DNA of 64,000 nt from NCBI RefSeq assembly GCF_013179285.1, contig NZ_WVNW01000002.1, positions 868,001-932,000 of the forward strand, read 5' to 3'. The notes beneath the pieces are model-generated. The model was not told where the DNA came from, made no database searches, and saw nothing but the letters and a program-made list of their open reading frames with translations. The position numbers and the translations under genes were made by a program. This document shows, piece after piece, positions 10,131 through 18,204 of this stretch; the stretch's first letter is position 1; each line of letters starts with the position of its first letter. The stretch comes from Roseobacter sp. HKCCD6576-2. Lineage in GTDB: Bacteria; Pseudomonadota; Alphaproteobacteria; Rhodobacterales; Rhodobacteraceae.

Positions 10131-10559
10131 TTAGTCGGCAAAAAGCGCGCGGATCTCTTTGGTGAAACTGGCCCGGACATGGGCCATTTCCCCTTCCGAG
10201 ATGCGCTGATCCAACACATCCAGCACCGCGCCGATCGCCTCTTCCGCATCCCCCATCGGGTCCTTGGCAAAGTCCTTCTGCACCGCCGCGACGAAATCCG
10301 CGCGGCTGCGCATCACGACCGGGGTTTTGGACGGATTCCAGCCCTCGTAATAGAGACCCCGGATCAGCATCGGCATTTGTGCGGCAAGCTGCGCCGCCTC
10401 ATCGACGCTCAGATGATCGCGCACCGCATGTAACACCGCGCGGAGCAGCCGATAGGCGCGCTGCTTGTTGGCCCATCCGGCCCGATAATCCACATCATTG
10501 ATCCAAAGATTGGCCTGCTGAACGGATTCGTCGATGATCCTCAACCCAAGTGCACTCAT
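10131..10559 (-). CDS. DUF2267 domain-containing protein
   Basis: The 142-residue soluble protein is mostly helical and matches the DUF2267 pattern: an N-terminal helix with WINDV, then KQRAYRLLRAVLHAVRDHLSVDEAAQLAAQMPMLIRGLYYEGW. This family is common in alphaproteobacteria and has no assigned biochemical function; members often lie near stress or membrane-protein genes. It is followed upstream on the same strand by the DUF808 gene, 76 bases away. Confidence 0.85.
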   Translation of the reverse strand: MSALGLRIIDESVQQANLWINDVDYRAGWANKQRAYRLLRAVLHAVRDHLSVDEAAQLAAQMPMLIRGLYYEGWNPSKTPVVMRSRADFVAAVQKDFAKDPMGDAEEAIGAVLDVLDQRISEGEMAHVRASFTKEIRALFAD

Positions 10560-10635
10560 GGCCTCGGCTCCTCCTGTCTCTGACGCCCATTTCAGGGATC
10601 ATACCAAGCGGCGGTAGCCTCAGCCTTGATCTGGG

Positions 10636-11613
10636 TTAGTGATCTCCGGCCTTTGCACCGATGCCGACCGCGCGCAACGCTGGCCCGATGACCGTCGCCA
10701 CCAGCGGGATCAGCGCGAGCCCGAGGGCCAGCCCCAACACCCCGTCAATCACCGCTTTTACCAGCCAGGAGACAAAACCGCTCGCCCCATTGGGCAAGAG
10801 ATGCGCCACGGCCTCGGCGGCGTGATGGATCATCTCTTCCGGCGTGTGCCAGCCCAGTTCGGCCAGCCCGTGGATGATGATCGAGCCGCCAACCCAGAGC
10901 ATCGCCGCGGTTCCGACCCAGGTCAGAACCGACATGAAGCCGGGCATGCCGCGCACGATGCCGCGCCCGACGCTGCGCGTGAGACCAAGCCGGCCTTCAT
11001 TGGCCATATGCAGCCCGACGTCATCTGCTTTCACAATCAAGGCCACCGAGCCATAGACCAGCGCGGTGATCCCAAGCCCGACCACCGCCAGAGCGGCCGC
11101 CTCAAACCAAACATTGCTCTCTGGCAGGGCCGCAAGCGCGATGGTCATGATCTCCGCCGACAAGATGAAATCGGTCTTGATCGCGCCTTGGACCTTCTCT
11201 TCCTCCAAATGCGCCGGGTCGCCGACGGCGGCGGCCTCTTCCTCTGCGCTGTGATGTCCCGGGCCGAACTTATGCCAAATCTTCTCCGCCCCTTCGAAGC
11301 AGAGATACGCGCCGCCGAGCATTAACAGAGGTGGGATCATCCACGGCGCAAAGGCCGAGAGCAGCAGCGCCACGGGCAGCAAAATCACCAGCTTGTTGAA
11401 GATCGAGCCCTTTGCGATCCGCCAGACAATCGGCAATTCTCGTTTGGCTTCAAACCCATGCACATATTTCGGCGTCACGGCGGCATCGTCGATCACCGCG
11501 CCTGCGGCCTTCGCCCCGGCCTTTGTCGCTTGGCCGATCACATCATCGACCGAGGCGGCCGCGACTTTCGCAATCGCCGCCACATCATCCAATAGCGCCA
11601 GTAACCCGCTCAT
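10636..11613 (-). CDS. DUF808 family (YedI-like) membrane protein
   Basis: The 325 residues show the DUF808/YedI pattern: a soluble N-terminus with LLALLDDVAAIAKVAAASVDDV, the VYVHGF-like segment TPKYVHGF, and several membrane helices (about residues 75-120, 155-210 and 225-315). E. coli YedI is an inner-membrane protein of unknown function. The gene is divergent from gap1, with the paired operator sites lying between them. Confidence 0.9.
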   Translation of the reverse strand: MSGLLALLDDVAAIAKVAAASVDDVIGQATKAGAKAAGAVIDDAAVTPKYVHGFEAKRELPIVWRIAKGSIFNKLVILLPVALLLSAFAPWMIPPLLMLGGAYLCFEGAEKIWHKFGPGHHSAEEEAAAVGDPAHLEEEKVQGAIKTDFILSAEIMTIALAALPESNVWFEAAALAVVGLGITALVYGSVALIVKADDVGLHMANEGRLGLTRSVGRGIVRGMPGFMSVLTWVGTAAMLWVGGSIIIHGLAELGWHTPEEMIHHAAEAVAHLLPNGASGFVSWLVKAVIDGVLGLALGLALIPLVATVIGPALRAVGIGAKAGDH

Positions 11614-11667
11614 GCCCTGCCTCCGTCGGTTTGGCGCACTCTACCCGGCTTTCCGCATCGCTCCAAC

Positions 11668-11700
11668 CGTTAGCGCAAACAGAAGTGGTTTGCGCTAACA
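11668..11700. promoter_or_regulatory. Tandem LacI-type operators upstream of gap1
   Basis: GTTAGCGCAAAC (11669-11680) and GTTTGCGCTAAC (11688-11699) are exact inverted copies separated by 7 bases. Each is itself a near-palindrome centred on CG; taken as 14-mers each matches TGTTAGCGCTAACA at 12 of 14 positions. Centres are 19 bases apart, about two helical turns. LacI-family regulators with such sites (CceR in Rhodobacter sphaeroides, from memory) control central carbon genes. The assignment is inference. Confidence 0.55.
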
Positions 11701-11799
11701 TAAAGAAAATAAGCGGTTTTTCCTTCCCGTCGCCCCAAGGATTTTGTATGCACCGCGCCCAAGGCAGGGGCAGAATCGTTAGGGCAAAGGAGCGCGGCA

Positions 11800-12804
11800 A
11801 TGACCGTCACCATCGGGATCAACGGATTTGGCCGCATCGGGCGCTGCACTTTGGCCCATATCGCCGAGAGCGGGCGCAATGATGTGCAGGTCGTGAAGAT
11901 CAACGCCACCGGGCCGATTGAAACCAACGCGCATCTGCTGAAATACGACTCGGTCCATGGCCGGTTCGGCGGCGAGGTTCGGGTCGATGGCGATACGCTC
12001 GATCTGGGCCGCGGCCCGATGAAAGTCTTCTCGACCTATGAACCGCGCGAGCTGGATTGGTCCGGCTGCGATGTGGTTCTGGAATGCACCGGCAAATTCA
12101 ACTCCCGCGACCAGGCCGCGATTCACCTCGAGCATGGCGCAAAACGGGTGCTGGTTTCGGCACCTGCCAAGAACGCCGACAAAACCATCGTCTATGGTGT
12201 GAACCACCGCGCCTTGAAGCCCGAGCACAAAGTTGTCTCGAACGGCTCTTGCACCACGAACTGTCTGGCGCCGCTCGCCAAAGTCTTGAACGACGCAATC
12301 GGAGTTGAGCGCGGGATCATGACCACGATCCACTCCTATACCGGCGATCAGCCGACGCTCGACCGCCGCCATGCCGATCTGTATCGCGCCCGCGCCGCCG
12401 CGATGGCGATGATCCCAACCTCCACCGGCGCGGCCAAAGCGCTGAAAGAGGTGTTGCCGGAACTGGATGGCAAGCTTGATGGCACAGCACTTCGCGTGCC
12501 AACACCAAATGTCTCCGCCGTCGATCTGACCTTCGAGGCGGGCCGCGATGTGACCGTGGAAGAGGTCAATGCCGTCGTCGCCGAAGCGGCGCAGGGCCAT
12601 ATGGGCGCAGTTCTGGCCTATGACCCGGAGGCGAAAGTCTCCATCGACTTCAACCACACCACGCACTCCTCCATCTTCGCGCCGGACCAAACCAAAGTGG
12701 TTGGCGGGCGCACGGTGCGGGTCTTGGCGTGGTATGACAATGAATGGGGCTTCTCGGTCCGCATGGCAGATGTGGCCGGTGCGATGGGCCGCCTTCTGCA
12801 CTGA
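11800..12804 (+). CDS. gap: Glyceraldehyde-3-phosphate dehydrogenase, first paralogue
   Basis: GAPDH interconverts glyceraldehyde-3-phosphate and 1,3-bisphosphoglycerate. The 334 residues carry the dinucleotide fold INGFGRIGR, the catalytic Cys in NGSCTTNCLAP and His in HSYTGDQ. At the position of the Asp that selects NAD in classical GAPDH (D32 in Bacillus numbering) it has Ala36 (KINATGP), whereas the neighbouring paralogue keeps Asp. The residues corresponding to L187-P188 are Arg-Arg (LDRRH). This suggests NADP use and a biosynthetic direction; that is inference. It sits behind paired operator sites. Confidence 0.95.
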   Translation: MTVTIGINGFGRIGRCTLAHIAESGRNDVQVVKINATGPIETNAHLLKYDSVHGRFGGEVRVDGDTLDLGRGPMKVFSTYEPRELDWSGCDVVLECTGKFNSRDQAAIHLEHGAKRVLVSAPAKNADKTIVYGVNHRALKPEHKVVSNGSCTTNCLAPLAKVLNDAIGVERGIMTTIHSYTGDQPTLDRRHADLYRARAAAMAMIPTSTGAAKALKEVLPELDGKLDGTALRVPTPNVSAVDLTFEAGRDVTVEEVNAVVAEAAQGHMGAVLAYDPEAKVSIDFNHTTHSSIFAPDQTKVVGGRTVRVLAWYDNEWGFSVRMADVAGAMGRLLH

Positions 12805-12874
12805 GGGGTTGCGCCCAGACCCGGCGCGGCCCAGTGTCTGCCTTGCAGATTAGCGCGCGGACAATGGGCCTCAT

Positions 12875-13018
12875 ATGACCAACACAATCGCCCTCTGGCT
12901 CGGTGGCATCATCCTCGCGGTGGTCGCGGCGGATTTCCTCTATTTCCATTGGGATTTGCACCTGATCGTCGGCTGGTATCTGCTCCGCGTCTTGGAGTGG
13001 GTGGCTTTCTGGCGCTAG
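12875..13018 (+). CDS. 47-residue single-pass membrane protein between the gap genes
   Basis: An ATG at 12875 opens a 47-residue frame: MTNTIALWLGGIILAVVAADF, then a short polar stretch (YFHWDLHL) and a second hydrophobic, aromatic part ending VLEWVAFWR. One clear membrane helix spans about residues 5-22. Small proteins of this form lie between or beside gap genes in other Rhodobacteraceae, where some are mislabelled as GAPDH (recollection). It may be translated from the gap1 transcript; its function is unknown. Confidence 0.7.
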   Translation: MTNTIALWLGGIILAVVAADFLYFHWDLHLIVGWYLLRVLEWVAFWR

Positions 13019-13064
13019 TGCCGCACCCCCCTTCCCATCCGGTCATCGCAGGGTTACAAGCGCC

Positions 13065-13080
13065 ATGTTATCGCTAACAT
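13065..13080. promoter_or_regulatory. LacI-type operator upstream of gap2
   Basis: ATGTTATCGCTAACAT is a 16-base palindrome with a single mismatched pair, 70 bases before the gap2 start. It matches the ideal TGTTAGCGCTAACA at 13 of 14 positions and shares its core with the gap1 sites. Confidence 0.6.
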
Positions 13081-13149
13081 ACGCCACGCGGTTGCAATTG
13101 CTGCATAGTGGCCGAACATGGATCACATCAGGTTTCGAGGAGAGTTGAG

Positions 13150-14151
13150 ATGGCCGTTAAAGTTGCAATCAACGGGTTTGGGCGGATTGGCCGAAATATC
13201 CTGCGCGCGATCATCGAACAGGACCGCCACGATATTGAGGTCATCGCAATCAACGATCTGGGCCCGGTGGAAACCAATGCTCATCTGCTGCGCTTCGATT
13301 CTGTGCATGGCCGGTTTCCCGGAACGGTGACGACAACCGAAAACAGCATTGATGTTGGCCGCGGGCCGATCGCCGTGACCGCCATTCGCAACCCGGCGGA
13401 GCTTCCCTGGGGCGATGTAGATATCGTGCTCGAATGCACCGGCATCTTCAAAGGCGACAAGGCGAAGGTGCATCTGGAGAACGGCGCCAGCCGCGTCCTG
13501 GTCTCTGCCCCCTCCTCCGGCGCAGACAAAACCATCGTCTATGGCGTGAACCATGACAGCCTGACCGCCGATGACTTGCATGTCTCCTGCGCGTCTTGCA
13601 CCACCAATTGCCTGACACCGCCGGCCAAAGTGATCCATGACACAATCGGCATCAAACGCGGTTTCATGACCACGATCCACTCCTATACTGGCGATCAGCC
13701 GACGCTGGATACGATGCATTCCGACCTCTACCGCGCGCGCGCCGCCGCGATGTCGATGATCCCGACCTCCACCGGCGCGGCGAAGGCCGTGGGCCTGGTG
13801 ATGCCGGAGTTGAACGGTAAACTCGATGGCGTCGCGATCCGCGTGCCGACCCCGAATGTCTCCGCTGTTGATCTGACGTTCGAGGCCGCTCGTGACACAA
13901 GCATCGAGGAAATCAACGCCGCGATCCACGCCGCCGCCGCCAGCGGCCCGTTGAAGGGCATCCTGGGCGTGACCGATGACAAGCTGGTCTCGATGGATTT
14001 CAACCACGATCCGCACAGCTCGATCTTCGCCACCGATCAGACCAAAGTGATGGATGGCAATATGTGCCGCATCCTTACCTGGTATGACAACGAATGGGGG
14101 TTCTCTTGCCGCATGGCGGACACCGCCGTTGAGATGGCAAAATACCTCTGA
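13150..14151 (+). CDS. gap: Glyceraldehyde-3-phosphate dehydrogenase, second paralogue
   Basis: This 333-residue GAPDH starts at the ATG at 13150 (MAVKVAINGFGRIGRN), preceded by GAGGAGAG; a GTG at 13108 would only add an atypical extension. It has the catalytic Cys in CASCTTNCLTP and His in HSYTGDQ. Asp36 (AINDLGP) is the residue that favours NAD, in contrast to the Ala of the first paralogue. It is followed 88 bases later by pgk, its metabolic neighbour, with a small hairpin in the gap. It is probably the main glycolytic enzyme. Confidence 0.96.
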   Translation: MAVKVAINGFGRIGRNILRAIIEQDRHDIEVIAINDLGPVETNAHLLRFDSVHGRFPGTVTTTENSIDVGRGPIAVTAIRNPAELPWGDVDIVLECTGIFKGDKAKVHLENGASRVLVSAPSSGADKTIVYGVNHDSLTADDLHVSCASCTTNCLTPPAKVIHDTIGIKRGFMTTIHSYTGDQPTLDTMHSDLYRARAAAMSMIPTSTGAAKAVGLVMPELNGKLDGVAIRVPTPNVSAVDLTFEAARDTSIEEINAAIHAAAASGPLKGILGVTDDKLVSMDFNHDPHSSIFATDQTKVMDGNMCRILTWYDNEWGFSCRMADTAVEMAKYL

Positions 14152-14187
14152 CACCGGCGCATCCGGGTTACTTTGACAACGGGCAAT

Positions 14188-14207
14188 AGGGCGCCTCCGG
14201 ACGCCCT
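14188..14207 (+). terminator. Small hairpin between gap2 and pgk
   Basis: AGGGCG (14188-14193), 8-base loop, CGCCCT (14202-14207), without a T-run. It could be a weak terminator or a processing/stability stem that tunes pgk relative to gap2. Confidence 0.35.
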
Positions 14208-14239
14208 GCACCCAGATTTGCACGCAGGCGGAGGCACAA

Positions 14240-15418
14240 ATGACCTGGAAAACCCTTGATGATATGGACCTCGCGGGCAAACGGGTGCTGACCCGGGTCG
14301 ACATCAATGTGCCGGTCGAAGATGGCAAGGTCACCGATACGACCCGCATCGACAGGATCGTGCCGACGGTGAAAGACATCCTCGCCAAAGGCGGCATGCC
14401 GATCCTGGTTGCGCATTTTGGCCGCCCCAAAGGCCTGGTCGTGCCGCAGATGAGCTTGCGCCCGCTTCTGCCCGCGCTGGAAACCGCCTTTGGCCAAGCG
14501 GTCGGTTTCGCCGATGGCCAATATGGCGCCACCGCCGAGGCGCTGCAGCCAGGCGAGATCCTGCTTCTGGAAAATGTCCGCTTCGCGCCGGGGGAAGAGA
14601 AGAACGACCCCGGGTTCGCCGGTCGTCTGGCGGGTCTGGCCGATATCTATTGCAATGATGCCTTCTCCGCCGCGCATCGCGCCCATGCCTCGACCGAAGC
14701 GATCGCGCGGCTTCTTCCCGCCTGCGCCGGGCGTCTAATGCAGGCCGAGTTGAGCGCGCTCGAAGCCGCGCTCAGCACCCCAAAACGCCCCGTCGTGGCC
14801 GTGGTTGGCGGCGCGAAAGTCTCAACCAAGCTCGATCTTCTGGGCAATCTGGTCGAGAAGGTCGACCATCTGGTGATCGGCGGCGGCATGGCCAACACCT
14901 TCCTCTTTGCCCAAGGGTATGAGATCGGCACCTCGCTGGCCGAGCAAGACATGGCAGAGACGGCGCGCGCCGTCTTGGCCAAGGCGGCGGCCAGCGGCTG
15001 CACCATCCATCTGCCGAAAGACATCGTGGTCGCCCGCGCCTTCGAGGCCCATGCGCCGCATGAGATTCTGCCCGCCGATCAATGCCCGGCGGATGCGATG
15101 ATCCTCGATGCGGGTCCCGCTACGGTCGCGGCGCTCGAAGGCGTTTTTGGCGCTTCCGAAACGCTGATCTGGAATGGCCCGCTTGGCGCGTTTGAGTTGG
15201 AGCCGTTCAACGCCGCCACCAACCAAGCCGCCGAGGCCGCGGCTCAACTCACCGCTCAAGGCCAGTTGATCACGGTGGCAGGCGGCGGCGATACCGTGGC
15301 CGCGCTGAACCAAGCTGGCGCTGCCGACCGCTTCACGTACATCTCCACCGCAGGCGGCGCGTTTTTGGAGTGGATGGAGGGCAAAACCCTGCCTGGCGTT
15401 GCCGCCCTCGTCGGCTGA
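14240..15418 (+). CDS. pgk: Phosphoglycerate kinase
   Basis: Pgk transfers phosphate between 1,3-bisphosphoglycerate and ADP. The 392 residues show the signature [20 protein letters not shown] near the N-terminus, the substrate Arg/His region AHFGRPKG, and C-terminal nucleotide-binding motifs ([11 protein letters not shown] and [11 protein letters not shown]). The ATG at 14240 follows GGAGGCACAA. It completes a gap-pgk pair. Confidence 0.97.
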   Translation: MTWKTLDDMDLAGKRVLTRVDINVPVEDGKVTDTTRIDRIVPTVKDILAKGGMPILVAHFGRPKGLVVPQMSLRPLLPALETAFGQAVGFADGQYGATAEALQPGEILLLENVRFAPGEEKNDPGFAGRLAGLADIYCNDAFSAAHRAHASTEAIARLLPACAGRLMQAELSALEAALSTPKRPVVAVVGGAKVSTKLDLLGNLVEKVDHLVIGGGMANTFLFAQGYEIGTSLAEQDMAETARAVLAKAAASGCTIHLPKDIVVARAFEAHAPHEILPADQCPADAMILDAGPATVAALEGVFGASETLIWNGPLGAFELEPFNAATNQAAEAAAQLTAQGQLITVAGGGDTVAALNQAGAADRFTYISTAGGAFLEWMEGKTLPGVAALVG

Positions 15419-15513
15419 CCCGCCGCGCCAATCCGGGCGGTAAGGGAAACCTGCCTATAGAATTCGCAAAAATCGTCTAGTCTCTCCGCATCATTTAAGG
15501 GGAGAGATAGCTG

Positions 15514-17124
15514 ATGTCCGCATTGAAACACCTGACCGGCGCGATGTGCCTGGTCACCGCCCTGGCCCTGCCCGCCGCCGCGCAAGAGGGGGACCCGCGC
15601 CCCGGATTTGCCGAGATTTTCGCCCCCGACCGGCTTGCCACGGCGCTGGCCAATGTCGGGATCGCGGCGGCGCGGACCCAGATGGAATTGGAGTACCAAT
15701 ACCTCTCCACCGATGTGCTGCGCGGCACGATTTCGCTCTCCGGCGTCACCGCGCGGCCCAACCTGCCCTATGACCGCGCCGGGCAATGCGAGATCACCGT
15801 CGAACGCGTCGTGATCAGCTCGGACGTCTCGGAACCATTCTCGGTTTCAACCGAGGTCGCCGTGACCTTGATCGGCGCAACCGCTGGTATCGCCTGCCTG
15901 CCGCAGGAGGCATCTATCGGTCTGCGCACCGCCGGGTTCAACGAGATCATCCTCGACCGGCTGACGCTCAGCGCCGATTATGTCTATGGCACCGGGGCCA
16001 CCCTCTTTGACCTCTCCGCCGCGATCAATGGCGTGGTCGTGTTGGACGTCTCGGCGGCGGGCACATTTCTGCCCCGCATGAACGAATTTGGCGGCACGGA
16101 CGATCCGGCCATCCGCGTCACGCGCGCCGTCGCAAGCCTCCGCGATAGCGGCGGGTGGGCGGCCTTCTCGCAGCTTCTGCCCGAGAACCTGCGCGCGCCG
16201 GAAACGATCCGTGCCCTTGGCACCGAACAACTGACCGTCGCCCTCTCCGAAGGTGGCAGTCGCAATCTCAGCGCGATTGAACGGAACTTCATTGAGGCGT
16301 TGATGACCCAGGTTGAGGCCTATATCCGCGACCCCGGCGAGATCACCATTGAGGCCGATCTGCCGCCCGGCGGCGTTGTACTGGAACCCGACACCTATGA
16401 GAAACCGCATGGTTTGATCGCCGCCCTGGCGCTGGATGCGCGTGCCACACCGCTCTCCCGCGCGCGGCTCATCGATACCGGCCTTCTGGCGCAGATCGAT
16501 GGCGGCGATCTGAGCGCCCAGGACCGGTTGAACCTGGCCCGCGCCCTGATGGCGGGTGACGGCGTTCCGATGGGGTCGGCACTGGTGCCCGATCTCCTCG
16601 CCCCGCTCTTGGACGGGGCCGATCCGCTCGGTGCCGACGCCGCCGCGCTTGCGGCCACCGCCCTTGCCCCGACCGACCCCCAAGCCGCATATCCGCAAGC
16701 GCTCCGGGCTTCTGCAGCAGAAGTGTCTGGGGCGATTTCGATGTTGGACGGGTTGGAAGCCCGGATCACCACCCCCGATGTGGTCGCAGCCCAGGCCGCC
16801 TATCTCGCGGCGATTGGTGCCCCAAGCCCGGCAGAGGCGATTGGCGCGACCGACGATCCGCGCGCGCTCCGCGCCCTGGCGCTCGCCCATTTCACCGGGC
16901 TTGGCGCGCCGCGCGCCTATGAGCGGGCGTACTACTATGCGCTCCTGGCCGAAGCGGCGGGCGATATCGGCGCGACGGTGTTGCGCGAAGAGATCGAAGC
17001 GCGGTTTGGCGCCCGCGGCCCCGAGGTCCGGGCGTTCTGGATCGCGCTCAGCGCCGAGACCCAACGCGCCGCCCTGGCCGACTGGATCGCGCTCGATCTG
17101 GCCAGCCGGTTCCGCGCGCCTTAG
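15514..17124 (+). CDS. Large periplasmic protein of unknown function
   Basis: The 536-residue protein has a clear signal peptide (MSALKHLTGAMCLVTALALPAAAQ). Residues about 30-260 look beta-rich; the region from about 330 on is Ala-rich and helical, with spacing like tetratricopeptide/Sel1 helices near the end (LALAHFTGLGAPRAYERAYYYALLAEAAGD). A GGGGAGA ribosome-binding site is present. It lies between pgk and the aldolase gene on the same strand, but nothing in it suggests glycolysis. I do not recognise a named family. Confidence 0.82.
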   Translation: MSALKHLTGAMCLVTALALPAAAQEGDPRPGFAEIFAPDRLATALANVGIAAARTQMELEYQYLSTDVLRGTISLSGVTARPNLPYDRAGQCEITVERVVISSDVSEPFSVSTEVAVTLIGATAGIACLPQEASIGLRTAGFNEIILDRLTLSADYVYGTGATLFDLSAAINGVVVLDVSAAGTFLPRMNEFGGTDDPAIRVTRAVASLRDSGGWAAFSQLLPENLRAPETIRALGTEQLTVALSEGGSRNLSAIERNFIEALMTQVEAYIRDPGEITIEADLPPGGVVLEPDTYEKPHGLIAALALDARATPLSRARLIDTGLLAQIDGGDLSAQDRLNLARALMAGDGVPMGSALVPDLLAPLLDGADPLGADAAALAATALAPTDPQAAYPQALRASAAEVSGAISMLDGLEARITTPDVVAAQAAYLAAIGAPSPAEAIGATDDPRALRALALAHFTGLGAPRAYERAYYYALLAEAAGDIGATVLREEIEARFGARGPEVRAFWIALSAETQRAALADWIALDLASRFRAP

Positions 17125-17163
17125 CCGGCCACGCACAGACCCAGGGCGGCGGGCAAATCCGCG

Positions 17164-17177
17164 CGTTAGCGCCATCA
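17164..17177. promoter_or_regulatory. Weak LacI-type operator upstream of the aldolase gene
   Basis: CGTTAGCGCCATCA matches TGTTAGCGCTAACA at 11 of 14 positions; one half is intact and the other degenerate. It lies 71 bases before the aldolase start. It is included because it shares the GTTAGCGC core with the gap sites. Confidence 0.35.
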
Positions 17178-17247
17178 TGCTTGCCCGTCGCCCCGACCCA
17201 TCATAGGACAGGGCCAGTTCCCATTCACAAGCCCGAGGCCCCCGCCC

Positions 17248-18135
17248 ATGACTGATGCACAAGCCGCCCAAATGACCTCTGGCCCCGGGTTCATCGCCGC
17301 GCTGGACCAATCCGGCGGATCGACCCCGAAGGCGCTCAAGCTTTATGGCATCGACGAAGACGCCTATGGCTCCGAGGCGGAGATGTTCGACCTGATCCAC
17401 GCCATGCGCGCCCGGATCGCGACATCCCCTGCCTTCACCGGCGAGAAGGTCATTGGCGCGATCCTGTTTGAGATGACCATGGAGCGCGAGATCGGCGGCA
17501 AACCTGCGGCGCAGTATCTTTGGGAAGAGTGTGGTGTGGTGCCGTTTCTGAAGATCGACAAGGGCTTGGAGGCCGAGGCGGGTGGCGTTCAACTGATGAA
17601 GCCAATGCCCGGCCTGGATGATCTGCTCGACCGGGCTGTGGCCGCAGGCATTTTCGGCACGAAAATGCGTTCGGTGATCAATGCCGCGTCGCCCACCGGG
17701 ATCGCGGCCAATGTGGCGCAGCAATTCGAGATCGCGGCGCAGGTCACCGCCAAGGGTCTGATGCCGATCATCGAACCGGAGGTCACGATTTCCATCGCCG
17801 ACAAGGCCGAAGCGGAAGACATCCTGCTGGCCGAACTGACCCGTCATCTGGACGCGCTGCCCGCAGGCCAGCAAGTGATGCTAAAACTCACCCTGCCGAG
17901 CCAGCCGAACCTCTACAAACCATTGGTGGAGCACCCTGGTGTCATGCGGGTTGTGGCCCTGTCCGGCGGTTATTCTCGCGATGACGCAAACGCGAAACTG
18001 GCGGAGAACGCGGGCGTGATCGCCAGCTTTTCCCGTGCGCTGACCGAAGGCCTGTCGGCGCAGCAATCGGATGCCGAATTCGACGCCCAGATCGCGGCCT
18101 CGATCGACAGCATCCACGCAGCGTCTACCACGTGA
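17248..18135 (+). CDS. fba: Class I fructose-bisphosphate aldolase
   Basis: Class I aldolases cleave fructose-1,6-bisphosphate through a lysine Schiff base. The 295-residue length and the sequence [21 protein letters not shown] near the N-terminus, with a [12 protein letters not shown] segment and a GTKMRSVI segment, identify the bacterial class I form resembling eukaryotic aldolase rather than the zinc-dependent class II enzyme. Its neighbourhood with gap and pgk fits. It ends 10 bases before a hairpin that belongs to a repeated element. Confidence 0.93.
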   Translation: MTDAQAAQMTSGPGFIAALDQSGGSTPKALKLYGIDEDAYGSEAEMFDLIHAMRARIATSPAFTGEKVIGAILFEMTMEREIGGKPAAQYLWEECGVVPFLKIDKGLEAEAGGVQLMKPMPGLDDLLDRAVAAGIFGTKMRSVINAASPTGIAANVAQQFEIAAQVTAKGLMPIIEPEVTISIADKAEAEDILLAELTRHLDALPAGQQVMLKLTLPSQPNLYKPLVEHPGVMRVVALSGGYSRDDANAKLAENAGVIASFSRALTEGLSAQQSDAEFDAQIAASIDSIHAASTT

Positions 18136-18144
18136 GCTAAGTGC

Positions 18145-18192
18145 CTGGGGGCGCTGCCCCCAGACCCCCGGGATATTTGGGAAGCAGAGAAG
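18145..18192 (+). repeat. Intergenic hairpin-plus-core element, copy 1
   Basis: A perfect stem CTGGGGGC / GCCCCCAG (18145-18152, 18156-18163) with a 3-base loop is followed by a core CCCCGGGATATTTG and then GAAGCAGAGAAG (core ends at 18192). The same order, hairpin then core, recurs downstream of mltG (60748-60797, opposite strand). It may act as a terminator or mRNA 3' stabiliser. Confidence 0.7.
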
Positions 18193-18204
18193 AGGACGGA
18201 CGGC

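Noticed and set aside
13123-14532. Open frame of 469 residues opposite gap2 and pgk
   Set aside because: It lies across two certain genes and their gap and has shadow composition.
15847-17874. Open frame of 675 residues opposite the periplasmic protein and aldolase genes
   Set aside because: It spans two genes, has no ribosome-binding site and no domain pattern; it is a strand shadow.
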